A DNA stretch of 64,000 bases from Zygaena filipendulae. Its lineage: Eukaryota; Arthropoda; Insecta; Lepidoptera; Zygaenidae. The stretch covers positions 11,376,001 through 11,440,000 of the forward strand of contig OU015650.1 in NCBI GenBank assembly GCA_907165275.2, in the 5' to 3' direction. The notes beneath the pieces were generated by a model, which made no database searches, was not told where the DNA came from, and saw nothing but the letters and a program-made list of their open reading frames with translations. Positions 1-12,700 of this stretch are shown here, piece by piece. How positions within the stretch are numbered: position 1 is the first letter of the stretch; each line of letters opens with the position of its first letter. A program made the position numbers and the translations under genes.

Positions 1-47
1 TATCATTGAATTAATTTTAGCTTTTCCTTAATAACGGCGTCGATTTT

Positions 48-232
48 ATCTTCGCTATTACAAATGCGAATGGCAGTTTATTTGTTCGTTTGTTACGCTT
101 TCACGCCGGACCACTCAACCGATCATCAGGAAATTTTGCATACACATTGTCAGTGGTACCTACCTACAGAGGACATAGGGTACTTTTAATCACGGGATAC
201 CCGCGGGAACTCCGAAATAAACGCTAAAAGCT
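48..232 (+). repeat. Helitron-like microsatellite-associated repeat, partial
   Basis: This copy shows the family signature: a 'gcgaatg...gttacgctttcacgc' head, then 'cattgtcag', 'gacatagggtactttt' and 'cccgcgggaactccgaaat'. The 3' CTAGT end has decayed to 'agctaagt'. It belongs to the family found complete at 14551-14762 and 27901-28150. Confidence 0.6.
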
Positions 233-1846
233 AAGTAGGTAGGTATACCTATAAAAGAAAATTAGATAGTGTCAAAGGTTCTTAGAAAGTGGAGGTTTTA
301 AATAAGAATATTGTGGTCTTCTGCCTTGTAGATAGGCTCTATGATTTACATGAATCATATTATATTCCGTGTATATGTTTAAATATCTCCTTAAACATAC
401 TAGCCACTAAACCCAGCACTGTCACCCAGGCCAAACCCTGTCATGGCTGTCATATTACATCACTTGCGCTGGTGCACCCGGCGCGCGGCGCCGGCGCTGC
501 CCGTAAATATACTGTTAGTTGCGTGTGCGCCTAGTTAAGTCACTTCACTCACTTCGCTAAGTCGCCACACATTAAGTACAAACACAAATTACAAGCAACA
601 CTGCGCGTCGCGCCTATACCTACCTACTCTCACAACGCGACCACCCGACATATTATCTGGTTTAAGAACATTTAATTTTAGAAACTTACCTAGATATCTA
701 CACCTCGTGATCTTCAATAATATCTGTACAAAATACTCTATGTATTTTATGTGCTGTGTTATTCTTGCCGAATAAATATGTAGTATCTAAGTAGGTAGGT
801 ATCATATGCCTTCTGTGAAATTAAGAAGATATTCAATCAATCAATATCAATTTGATGTCTAATAACGGCTCAACGCTGATGAGCATCTCATGACCTACAT
901 TAAATTCATAACTTACAATTATTGAGTCAACTATACCTATGTATATATTAGCGAAAATTTCTTGTCTAAACCATTTCATATTTAACTGACCGTGTTTCAA
1001 GCTTTAATATATACACATTTTTGTTACGTTAGTTTAGCTATAAATTAATCTCTGTTATTCTTATGACTTAAAATTAATTAGCAGCATCAGCAGGACAGAG
1101 CTGGTTTACAATATGAGCGAGTGATTAAGTATAAGATGGAAGGCATACAATGCTAAACGCCAAACGGTGACCTTCCGAGAAAACCAACTATCGGACGGAG
1201 GGCCCGGGCCGGTGCGCTCGTGAGCACACGGACCCGACGTAGGCCGACCACCGACGTCGCCAATTGTTAGTTTGTCAGACAAGTTGTATACCGCACTCAT
1301 TGTTCAAACAAGAAAATGTTTAAATAATTCATCAAAAACTCAAATGTGTGAAAAGTTTTTTCTTTATTGTAAGTACATACCTATGTTTTCATGGATTATT
1401 GAAGAGCTATCTAGCTAGCTAGCTTACGTTCGAGGACTCCGTTGGAAACTTACATTGTGATGAAAGTATCTCATGGCCTCTTTATCCATTCTTGGACAGT
1501 AATAATAGGTATTGTTTATTAGCGTCTAAATTAGCTAGAACTATAAACCAAGAAGTTCAGTATGTACCTTTATACGTAGGTACCTAATTTCATGAAATCG
1601 CAACAGAAACTCTGCAAGAGCTCAATAGAAGGTATAAAGTTATCTTTAGATTATAGACACACTTCAATAGATTATTAGATATAATAAACAAAACTTAACG
1701 TAAATAAATTAATAATTATATTATATTTAGTAGGTACCTACTTAGTCAATTTACTCGCTATATACACCTCTTGCAGATTATTATACATATTTATGTAGTT
1801 ACCGGAAGTCCTATGGTAGCCTAACCAACACAGCCATGTATATTTA

Positions 1847-2421
1847 ATCCCATCAAAAACAAACTTGTAAAAAAGTCCAAGTCTCGCAACTCACTTCTTC
1901 TACAGTAAAAAGTTGTGAGATCAATGTAATACCAAGTCGGTTAATTTATTCAGTGCCTACTTAAGGGTCCTTCTGTCTAAAGTTATCATGTTATAAGCTA
2001 ATCTAATAACATTTTATAGTGACCATATCAAATTTAAAAACCTTTTATGTTTTAAATAGATTGATTGGCTTGGCGATCACGTGAAAACACAATATATCTC
2101 ACATATAATACATAATTATGGTTCTAAACAATCTAATTTAATTATAATATGTATTACTTGTGAGATACATTGCGTTTTCACGTGATCGCCAAGCCAATCA
2201 ATCTATTTAAAACATAAAAGGTTTTTAAATTTGATATGGTCACTATAAAATGTTATTAGATTAGCTTATAACATGATAACTTTAGACAGAAGACAGAAGG
2301 AAGGAAGGTAGGCACTGAATAAATTAACCGACTTGGTATTACATTGATCTCACAACTTTTTACTGTAGAAGAAGTGAGTTGCGAGACTTGGACTTTTTTA
2401 CAAGTTTGTTTTTGATGGGAT
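1847..2421. repeat. Long fold-back (inverted repeat) element
   Basis: Two arms of about 265 bp, 1847-2113 and 2149-2421, are near-perfect reverse complements around a loop of about 35 nt. The outer end of each arm reads ATCCCATCAAAAAC. The arms differ by a few substitutions and by a short purine-rich insertion in the right arm near 2290-2310. Arm similarity this high implies either recent formation or continuing gene conversion. No open reading frame is present, so this is a non-autonomous fold-back/MITE-type element. A transcript through it would form a long hairpin. Confidence 0.85.
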
Positions 2422-2663
2422 CTCATTTCTTTTTGTAAATGGTCTTCCTCCTTTGAGCAATTTAGTCTACTTTAATAACTTGAAAGATTTTGGTACAACT
2501 TTATAATATATATAAACACATGCCCCATTCTTGCTTTTTCATTCCGTTGACCATTGTACCTTTGAACATAATTATGTCTAGGTAACTATGTATCTACACT
2601 TTATATCTAGGTAGGTAACTATAGCTACACTTATTATTATTATTTATTAATATCTGGGCAACG

Positions 2664-3103
2664 GCTTAAATAGCTGTTCCCCGCGGTTTAACCCACGTTA
2701 ATTTCGGAGATCCCGCGGGTATTCTGAGATAAAAGTACTACCCTATGACCTTTCCTGTACCCTTGACAACGTGTAGTATGCAATAATTAATTCACCCGCG
2801 TTAATATCAGAGTTCGCGCGGGAATTCCAGAAATGAATCCTAGCTAGATCGATTTATGGCATCGAAATCCCCTGTATACAAAATTTCATGAAAATCGTTG
2901 GAGCATTCAGATTAGGGTAATTTTATCTCGGAATTCCCGAAGGATCTCCGAAATTAACGCTGGTGAAATCTCATGAAATTTTGCATGCACGTTGTCAGGG
3001 GTAAAGAAAACCTAGGGATATAGGGTACTAACTACTTTGCATGTCTGAATTCCCGCGGGATCTCCGAAATTAACGCGGGTGAAACCGCGGGGAACAGCTA
3101 GTC
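2664..3103. repeat. Cluster of Helitron-like repeats in both orientations
   Basis: A minus-orientation unit starts at about 2668 (agctgttccccgcggttt) and is followed by a second start at about 2792. A plus-orientation unit ends at 3103 with 'gaaaccgcggggaacagctagt'-type sequence. The units are partial and apparently inserted into one another. Confidence 0.65.
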
Positions 3104-3299
3104 TCATATATTTATATGGGATTACAAAGTTATTTGTGCAGTTGGTACATATAACTGCATATATAACTTTGTAATTCCATACATTTATATGGGATTACAA
3201 AGTTATTTATGCAGTTAGTGTATCTAGAAAACTGGACCGAAATTGCTAAATATTTTAATTTTTCCTTGATTTATACAATAAACACTAATTGTATTCTAA

Positions 3300-3645
3300 A
3301 TTTCAAACTTCTATGTCTGCTAGAAGTGCCTTAGAATTTTGATGATCGGTCAGTGAGTGAGTGAGTGAGTGAGTGAGTGAGTGACCTACAAAATTAAGAA
3401 ACTTTGACTAGTTATAATTCTTAAACTACTGGTTCAAATCGAATGAAATTTAAATTATACCGTCTTTATACAATACCTGCTTGTTTACTAAAAATTCAGG
3501 CTTCTAGTTTTATCCACAACGAAGTTATAGGGGGTCGAAAATGGCCTGAATTGCTTCGAGAAAAGGATAGTACGGCCGTGCCGCTTTTGTTGCTCGACTT
3601 GGCGGGGGCACTGCCGTGCCCCCAGATACCTGGTATAAAGAGTTC
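3300..3645 (+). repeat. Interspersed repeat with (GTGA)n microsatellite
   Basis: A (GTGA)n run at about 3354-3384 is followed by sequence that I recall as widespread in lepidopteran genomes ('gaagttatagggggtcgaaaa' and, near 3600, 'ggggcactgccgtgcccc'). The open frame at 3443-3736 runs through this repeat and is not considered a gene. The element class is unknown to me. Confidence 0.5.
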
Positions 3646-5363
3646 CCGAGGGAACTTCGAATTTCACGCGAGTGGAAGCGCGCGCGGAAAACAGCTATTT
3701 GGTGTCGAGTTACGAGTAATTTATGCCTCAGAATAGGAAATAGGGTACCTACCTACTTTCGTTTCGGTACAAAAAGTTCTTAAGAATTTGACGCGAATTT
3801 GAAAACCGTGATGGAAACAACTAGTTTATAGTCTAGGTACTTATACGTTAATTGTAAAGTTACAGTGTCAGTTAGATATGTCGTATCTATAGCAAGATAC
3901 AGTACAACACCTATTTCCACTAGACTTGATTGCGGTTTACGATCTTGCTCACTGGTGCTTAATGAGATAAATTGCGATTTATCTTTGGTCCCTGTGAATC
4001 AGCGCTGATATTCAAGCTTTCTGAATATTGTTATGCTTTCTTTAATAATAGACTGATGAACCAGGGAGGTAAGTGATCACTTACACTCGAGATATTTAAG
4101 CCCACGACCTAACAAAGCGACTATTTTTATACATGTATTTACTATTAGATACTACTGCATTACTGCACACTGGAACTATTAGTTCAAGTATGCAGTAATT
4201 TATCACTTACCTATGTAGTATGTACTAATATCTCAGTGAACATAACTTTTTAAACTTTTTGCATCTGTTTTACTTATTTTGGGAGTAGGTTTGAGTTTGA
4301 GCAAATTAAACCGCTGAAAAAATTGTACATAAATTTATCGCCCATGCCGTGATTCGAAACGTGCGTTTTCGTAATTTTCTCAGATTTCAACGAGAGTAGT
4401 TCCCAAAAAATTCCGTTTGTTACTTTTTAATCAGCGAACTTAAAAGTAACGAACCGTCAATATTTCACCTGACAATGCGATCGTTGAAGAACAATGTTGC
4501 AAATTAGTAAGGTGCGGTCGAATTTGACAATCGGCACGGACGCGCGTGCCAACTCGTGCGTTGCCTGCTAAATCGCGCATAGGTAGGTAGTTGGTAACTC
4601 TCAATACAAGTTTGATTTTGAAATGTAGGTATCTCTGTTGCATTAACAATTCAATAATATCCAGCCAGCTCAAAGACCTGACTGCTCCTTTTAAGGCCCA
4701 CAAAACATGAATAAATTTTATCTTAAAAAATAATAATGCATAATAAATTCTGACATCAAAACTCTAAGTTAACGAGGGTCAAAGAGAGAACAATTTAATA
4801 AAATCGTTTTTAAAATATGACTGAATGCAATGGACCAGTCATTTTAGAGAACCCATTCACATCTGGTAGTGAATAAATGCGCTGGAAGCTCGAAGCAGGC
4901 ATGGTGACCGCGGTTGAGTCACTATACTCTCACATCAATATGAATCTAATCATTCATATACGTAATCTGCACATTCAGTAAAAATACTAGTAAAGGAATT
5001 ATACAACGTGTTAATGAATTGACCAAAAACCTGATACACCCCATTTTAAAAATAATATAAAAGTTATTCAACATTAGTTTGGAGGTGACCTATCTACGAA
5101 ATTTCAAGCGCTACGCCCGCGCCTACGTGTCAATGACCGTTTTGATTTTTTTGCTGCGGGCGGCGTACGCGCCAAATATTGTATTATAAATAATTTAGAC
5201 ACAGGCTGGTAAAAAAAAAAACCTATATTAAAACATGGTGCGCTCGATTCGGAAGTCGATTCTGAACAAACTACTTTCTAGTTTTCAGCCAATTCATTGA
5301 CACGTATGGGTATTATGAAATCTAAAAGTTATTGTAATAACAGATGAATGATTCATAGATAAA

Positions 5364-5652
5364 ACTAGCTGTCCCCCGCGATTTCATCCGCGGTAATTTC
5401 GGATTTCCCGCGGAAATTCCGGGAAAAAGTACTCTAATTCCTTCTTCGTACCCCCGACAGTAGTTTACGGTGATTAGCTGTCCCACGCATTAATTCCGGA
5501 GTTCCCGCGGGAATTCCAGGATAAAAACTATCCTATCTTTTAAGTTGGACCATATTATGAATGGTAACAAAATTTTATCAAAATCCATTCAGTAGTTTAG
5601 GAGTTCATCGCGGACAAACAACGTGACACGTGATTTATATATATTAAGATAA
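5364..5652 (-). repeat. Helitron-like repeat, tandem partial copies
   Basis: The copy begins with the reversed terminus ACTAGCTGTCCCCCGCG. A second partial head starts at about 5475. The distal end is 'cgtgacacgtgatttatatatatt', shared with the copies at 8941 and 20207. That shared end serves as the empty-site reference for the nested insertion at 20386. Confidence 0.75.
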
Positions 5653-5735
5653 GATATAACATAGACCTGCGACTAAAGCGGGTGTGGTCAATGGATTAGT
5701 ATGATAGAGTTATGAGTAATTTTTCCTTATGCTCC

Positions 5736-6237
5736 ACCTGCGTTAACGTTAAAGTTGATGTTAATCTCCAACTACGCGTTAATTAAGGCATTAAAATACG
5801 TGTTGGCTACATTTAGTTTGCAACGTGCCGTTAAGCGTTAATTTCTAGTGAAATAACGAATTAACACAAAATGAAGGTCGTAGCTTCAAATAGCTGTTTT
5901 TTTGCAATGGAGGTAGAAGCAGTTGTAATTTTTGCATCAATGAGTGTTTTAAATTATTATATGCATTTATGCAATTAAAGAAAAAAGAAAAAACCACGCA
6001 GAATGAGAAGGCGTTAATGTAGCCAACACCGCTTAGTGCGCTAAGCGCTCTCATCAGAGAGTATTATTTTCTTTGGCTAAATCCCTTTGATGTGTCCAAA
6101 AAACCGACACCCGAGCTATCGCTTAACGTTTAACGTCATTAGTAATGCCGTTAGTAAGTTAACCCGTTAAAATGTTGGCCTCATCTACGTAATGCCTTAT
6201 TTAGCGCACTAATTTACGCGTTAACACGCAGGTGTAG
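5736..6237. repeat. Putative terminal-inverted-repeat element rich in GTTAAC
   Basis: The ends are imperfect inverted repeats (CACCTGCGTTAACG at about 5737 and CGTTAACACGCAGGTG at about 6221). Inside, 'gttggctacatt' at about 5803 is repeated inverted at about 6018. GTTAA-type motifs recur throughout. The 69-residue open frame inside is probably incidental. Class unknown. Confidence 0.5.
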
Positions 6238-7444
6238 TAGCAGTAGCATTAGACTTTAGAAAATTTACTTCCTAGTTACTAGTTAGACTAGTCTCGTAAA
6301 CCATGCGTGTAGAAGTAGTCGAATTATTGGTTAAACGACGAAAATCTATCACTCTGCTCCGGACGTAAAAGTGAACTCCTATTTTTGCACATACCTAACA
6401 ACGAAAATTATTTTAATTTTTTGGAAAATCATTTGGGAAAATAACAAAAAATGACACTTTTATGGGCTTGATCCAATACTTTTGAATAAGTTTCTACCCT
6501 TGCGGACTGCGTGTGATAGACTGGCAGCCACACAAGAGCTCGTACAACTTATCTTGCGTACCTCATTCATCAGCGCTGATTGATTGCAACTGTCAAACGG
6601 CAAATGGCGGCGAGTGGCGGCCATATTGAAAGCGTTCAATACTCCAAAGCTCTGACGGTCATTATTGATGAGTTTTGCTTTATGTTCACGGTTGCTTATT
6701 CTTCACATAGTTTACATAAATATTTTAAAATAACCCATTGTACTTAATTGAGCCCTTAATCTCGCAATAACACATCGTCATTCACAACTGCACAAAAAAA
6801 TCTGAAGAGTATTCAACCAAATATTTTATAACCAAATCGATATTCATTCCTAATAGATTAGTTACAGAGCATCTGCCTTCTATCTAGGCTAAAGTATTAC
6901 CGGGCTAGTCTTTCATTAGATAAGCTCAGGCATGCGTATGCGCACCTTAATAGTGTATTTTACCTCGATAAATTTGTATTAATTGATATATAACTACAAT
7001 CAATACACGAATACAAACAAATCAAATTGAAGTTCAGTTTCTTTTAAGTTTGATGTTTTTCCTAGTTCACGGTTAAGTTATTGAATTCCCTAAAGGAAAA
7101 ACTGATTTGATCTGATACAATAGCTCCAGTAGGTAGTTATTAACTGGAGCTGTTATCTGTCTTTTAACTTATTGATTTTAATAACATCAAACAGGTGGAA
7201 TTTCGATATTAATAAAATTGATAAATACATTTTTTATACAGTTATCTGAAACTTGCGTTTGTAGTCTGTACATAGTAGCCTTTGAAAAAACAGCTACTTT
7301 TTAGCCATTTTAAAAATATGGCGGAATATGTAACTTGTGGTAAAATCTAAGGCTACGCGATTGAAGTCGCGAGCACAGTTAGCACCTATATGGACGGTGG
7401 AAAATATTCGATTTCATTAATTTTATGGGTAGTAAGTACCTATA

Positions 7445-7535
7445 GATGGGCAATCAACCCGGTGCTTGGATAACCCGATAAAAAAGCCAGCCTTTTAAAA
7501 AAACGGCAGGCTTTTATCGGGTCGGATCGGCCATC
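7445..7535. repeat. Short TIR element (about 91 bp), TA target site
   Basis: Terminal inverted repeats start GATGGGCAATCAACCCG and end with a diverged reverse of the same. TA dinucleotides flank both sides (7443-7444 and 7536-7537). The same family occurs at 62105-62192, and a half copy lies near 37150-37180. Short length, TIRs and TA flanks fit a Tc1/mariner-like MITE. Confidence 0.65.
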
Positions 7536-8940
7536 TATACGTATCTATACGTAATAGGTAATAAGTAATGTTAAAAGAATGGTTTTAAAAAAAATCTACA
7601 ATTTATTTTATTACATTTTACTGTTCCTAATAAAAATAGATAATATTACTATATATAGTTATCCAAACAGTAAATTTGACACAAAGTAGATAAAACAAAT
7701 ATGTATCGACAATCAGTAACAGAGCTAAATAGGAATAAGAACAAGGTAGGTACAAAATATAAATATACACGTGCACAAATTTTGTTAAGTAGATAACTAT
7801 GTAAGTACCTCTTCTGATAACTGAAATTTTAAATAGTCCAAAAACTACATCAATAAAAATTTTCATTTCTTTGTTACAAAATTTTACTATAGTCTTGAGC
7901 CGGTTCATTTTTCCTTATCGCTACAAAATATATGTATTGTTATTATATTTCAATTGGACCAACTATACAACGACGTGTAACAAAATGTTGAAATAGTAGA
8001 TACTTTGAGCGAGCGTGGTGGCATAATTTTTTATTTGCGCAAGCAAAATATAATGTAATTGTTTTTAGAAAACATCGAAGTAAGAAGTAGCGGGATAATG
8101 CGTATTACTTTACATTCGCAAGCCAAAAATTCTAAAAACGAAGAATGGAAACTTTGCTGCTTCCTCAGGCAGGTATAAAAACAGTCGGGTAAAAAACAGC
8201 TTTTATTTCGATGATAATAGGACGATAAATTGACTGAGAAGCTCAATGCAGAATTATCGTAATAACACAAGGCTTTATTTTTTTAATTTTTGGCTTACGA
8301 TTGCATAGTCACAGATTAACCACTCAGATTTCTATTATTTCACTTTCGGTACATACTGTATAAATGGCTACTTCATAAATTTCAATTCACAATTATTTAT
8401 TATATACAGAGAACATACATTATCCATGATCGGTTTCAAATTAGCGATTGCCTATTTATTTAAAAAGAAAATAAAAATAGTTTTCCGTTTACAAACACAA
8501 CAATCACAGATATTGGGATCACGGTAAATAAAGGGTAATAAAGTATAATGTGTAATCTTAATTGTATAAATAGTAAAATATTTTAAAAACACAAACGAAT
8601 GACATTTCAATTACAGTTTATCATAAATATTATTATGTACACATCAAAAACCTTACTCGAGTCGCATCACATCACATTCTATTCACGGTTAATTAATTAA
8701 TCTATAAACACATTGGTCTTGGAAAAATAAACTCTAATGTATTGTAATTTTTGTTCGTATGCCAATTATTATTTATCGTTATATTCAGGAATAACACCTG
8801 GAACAAAGCGAAAGTTCTTTTTATATCGTGTGTCAATTAGTTTTTGAGGACCGTTATGAACTATTATTGAATTATTGAATTTTGACTTGAGGAAGCGCAA
8901 AGGTAATTTTTTGTAAATACTTACATACTTATAAGTTACT

Positions 8941-9176
8941 TACTAGCTGTCCCCGCAATTTCATCCGCGGTAATTTCGGAGTTCTACGTCTACATCCTTC
9001 TTTGTACCCCTGAGTTCTGGAGTTCCCGCGGGAATTCCGGGATAAAAACTATCCTATCTTTTAAGGTGGACCATATTATAAACGGTTGCAAAATTTTATC
9101 AAAATCCGTTCAGTAGTTTCGGAGTCCATCGCGGACAAACAACGTGACACGTGATTTATATATATTAGATAATAGA
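8941..9176 (-). repeat. Helitron-like repeat
   Basis: The copy starts ACTAGCTGTCCCCGC and ends 'cgtgacacgtgatttatatata', closely matching the copy at 5364-5652 with a deletion in its head region. Confidence 0.75.
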
Positions 9177-9353
9177 TGCTGAACACTCAGAGTCAAGGTC
9201 AACACAATTTTTATGAAATAGACGTTGATCCTGACACTGGGATCGAACCCACTACACCTACGTGCAGTCAACTAAGCACGTCTGTGACACTCCATACAAG
9301 CGAACCGATTTAACTCCGTACTTACTACGGATAGGCAGGCGGCTTGTGTACAC

Positions 9354-9359
9354 TGTGTG

Positions 9360-9397
<38 letters not shown>

Positions 9398-9399
9398 TG

Positions 9400-9443
<44 letters not shown>

Positions 9444-9491
9444 TGTGTGCGTGCGTGTGTGCGTGCGTGCGTGCGTGTGTGTGTGTGTGTG
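9354..9491 (+). repeat. Compound (GT)n/(GTGC)n microsatellite
   Basis: About 138 bp of alternating (GT)n and (GTGC)n blocks. It sits directly upstream of a Helitron-like 3' part, the usual position of the microsatellite in these repeats. Open frames on both strands here translate to dipeptide repeats and are artefacts. Confidence 0.95.
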
Positions 9492-9499
9492 CTTTTATC

Positions 9500-9687
9500 C
9501 CGGCATTCCCGCGGGAACTCCGGAGTTAGTGACATTGTAATCTCTAGATCTACCGAACCGATTTTGAAAATTCTTTCACTTATAGGAAGCCAAAGTGTTC
9601 CTGAGTGACATAGGGTACTTTTTACTCCGGAATTTCTGCGGGAACTCCAAAATTACCGCGGGTGAAACCGCGGGGGTCAGCTAGTAA
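9500..9687 (+). repeat. Helitron-like repeat, 3' part
   Basis: The copy contains 'cccgcgggaactccgg', 'gacatagggtactttt' and the 3' end 'accgcgggggtcagctagt'. It abuts the 3' end of the UBE3C gene, which ends at 9731. Confidence 0.75.
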
Positions 9688-9730
9688 TTTATATTCTTTG
9701 ACTTAAATTTGCACGTATATGAGGCTCACC

Positions 9731-12700
9731 TTAGCTGAGCTCGAAGCCGGCGCCGGCCTGTATCGCGTAGAGCAACTTCTCGGCCATCAGCTCCTCCGAG
9801 TTGAACTCGGGCAGCTTGAGCAGGTTGAGGCAGGTGGACGACGACGGCAGCCGGTCCGACGCGCCCGCTGACTTGATGCAGAACGGCGGCTGCAGGTCCT
9901 GAACGGATGCAAACATTGGCAACATCAATTGATGCAACACCTACATCTGAGTGCAATTTCTTCTGCTATAACAACCGTCCTTTTGTTGCGTGTAAAATAT
10001 CGCTTCAAAACTTTTCATTTTAACTTTCACTTTTTAATTTTTAATCTGTTTACGATGTATTTTAATACGTTACCTTGAATCCTAAAAGAGGCGGCCTCGA
10101 ACAACTCGTCACAAACTTCAACAGTTGCCTCTTCTGGTCGTCGTCGAAGTTTTCCACCACTTTCCAGAAGCACTGCACCGTCGGGTGCGTCTCAGTGAAG
10201 CCGCCTGGCGGGAAGATCATAATCAAGGCCCTCATTGATAAACGTCACTTAAAGATTCGGTTACCTCTCAATATATTGTCTGAGTCACTCATTGCGCTAG
10301 AAAATGAATATAATAAGATATATTTTATTTATTTTATATAATATTTATAAGCTATTTGTATTATATTTTCCTTTTTTTAAATGATAATTATGACATTGTT
10401 CTTTTGAGTGCACACAAACGAAGAATGAAATAAACACATATAATAAATAAACACTACTCAAACTGCCCAAGTCTGAGTTTGTCTTTTTGTGTAACCGCAT
10501 AATATTATTTATTATTTTAGTCATATTGCTTTAGTATAAAAGTGTACCTTACAGGCAAAGAAGCGACACTCTCCGCCTCCCACCTATTTCATGCCTCCTC
10601 ATACCCCACGAAAATACCCCCCTCATACCTTGGTAAATACAGAGGAAAATTTGACACGTAGAGTCTACGTGTGACAATTATTCACTGTCAACCTTACGAT
10701 TCTCGAATACGCACAACACGTGTACACGTGTACGAGCCGGCCGTCTCTACTTATGGGAAAGTACTTGAATCAGTTCATTTGTATAGAGCGTCATCGGGTA
10801 GCTAACACTAGGTAGTTAACTCCGGTCGGTTAGTTGGTTGGTTGGTGTCGCGGGTACCTCCGTATTTGGTGTGCGCGCGCAGGTCGTGCACGTCGATGGG
10901 CACCTCCGCGCCCGACACGAGCAGCTGCAGCTCGCGGCACGAGAACATGCGCAGCCACTCGCCGCGCACCACCGACACCAGCCCGCGCTTGAACGCGATG
11001 CACTGCGCCCTGATCTGTCTGACATTGCACATCACACGTCACACACATGACACATGGCGCATCACACATCATACGTCACTCTATTCACTCGGCTCGAGGT
11101 TGTTATAATTAAAGCAAACAGAAGGCAATTTATAGGAGAATAATCCTACGAATATAATAAATGTGAAAGTGTGGATGTTTGGATGTTTTGATGTTTGTTA
11201 CTCGATCACGCGAAAACCGCTAAACGGATTTGGATGAAATTTGGCATGTACGTTGTCAGGGGTACAGAGAAGGACGTAGGGTACTTTTTATCCCCGAAAT
11301 CCCGCGGGAACACCGAAATTACCGCGGGTGAAATCGCAGGGCACAGCTAGTAATGTTATAAATAAGTATAGTTGCAACACCTGTAAAAGGTAGCTAATCC
11401 TAAGCTCACTGCATTAATATTTAAACCCTTACTCTATACACTTAGGAAGCAATGAATACATAAATAAATTTTAATTCACCAGCTATAAACCGCGCTTGAA
11501 CGCGATGCTCGACGCCCGGATCTGTCTGACATATTCCGTGGACATCAAGTACATCACACACACATCACATCATACGTCATACGTCACTCTATTCACCCAC
11601 GTCATGGTCGGCATAATAGGGATGTTGACTACTTTTGAAAATCAAAATTCTAATTAGTCCGTCAGTTAGAAAATAAAAAAACAATAGACACGTATTTTTT
11701 GCTTTTTTAAATAAATTAAAATATACAGAGATAAAGCGCATTAAAGTTTAGGATGAGGAGGTCGTGACGTCACTAACCGCAAAACCGCCATACAAACTGA
11801 CAGAATAGTGACGTCACGCGAAATTTCAACTCAATATATCGCTGTTATTTTTTGATTACATAAAAAAAGAAAAAATACGTGTCCAATATTTTTTAATAAT
11901 CTACAAGACGGACTAAAAAATAAAAATTAGTCAACATGCCCATTACAGCAACCCGAAAGCGATTTAAGTACTTTAGAATGATAGATACCTGTTTAATTTA
12001 TAATCGGCAACTAGATGAATGTATTCTATCCTGTTTTCAGCTGTGACCGGTATATTGGCGCCGCCTGGCTTCAATTCTTCTATCTGTTAAGCAAATCAAA
12101 ACAATATAGTGAACGAACGAATGAATGAAGAACATAAGTGATGCTGACTTTAGACACACTGACCGCGCTGTGTTAGACAGGCTCGACCCTATCCACGGAT
12201 GAGGTACTTTGGGGAACAATTTTATGTTGTTATGATAATATTATGTTGCTATATGTATTATCTTTATTTTATTTATTTATTATGTTGTCATGTCATGTTG
12301 TTATGTTATGTTATATTGTTATATTACGTTGTTATGTTATGTTATGTTACAAGCGCATAGAGCGGACCCTCTGTTCGCCGAGCTCGTCGCTGACGATGGT
12401 GAAGTCGAGCCCCAGGTCGGGCACCTCGCGGCGCGAGTGCGCGCGCAGCTGCAGCAGGCCGCGGTACAGGCCCGGGTCGAGCGACGCCAGCGCGTGCACG
12501 TCCGGCTCGCGCGACGAGCAGAGCTTGCTCAGGAAGAACTCAGCCAGCGGCAGCTCCACCAATAGGTTCTCGTACAGCGCCTAGTAGTACGGACCGCCAA
12601 GAGGGGATTTGTGGATTAGCTAAAGCGCGTCAGATGAACATAAGGGGGGTACCTTGCACCATGTTGAGTACCTCCACCAAATATAGGCCCTCTACACTGG

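Larger units (their letters stand above)
1..9730. other. Gene-poor, repeat-rich flank
   Basis: I found no coding exon here that resembles a known family. The open frames present are short, AT-rich or fall in repeats. The stretch holds Helitron-like units, a long fold-back element, several small inverted-repeat elements and microsatellites, listed separately. Two short GC/CpG-rich patches, about 430-640 and 1180-1265, are the only non-repeat stretches that stand out. They could be promoter or 5' UTR sequence of an unseen gene, but nothing in the sequence proves this. Confidence 0.6.

Noticed and set aside
1106..1300. 64-residue open frame in a GC-rich patch
   Set aside because: No domain or family resemblance and no flanking splice signals that would make it an exon.
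9262..9608. Several overlapping open frames on both strands
   Set aside because: They translate the (GT)n/(GTGC)n microsatellite into Cys-Val, Arg-Ala or Thr-His dipeptides.
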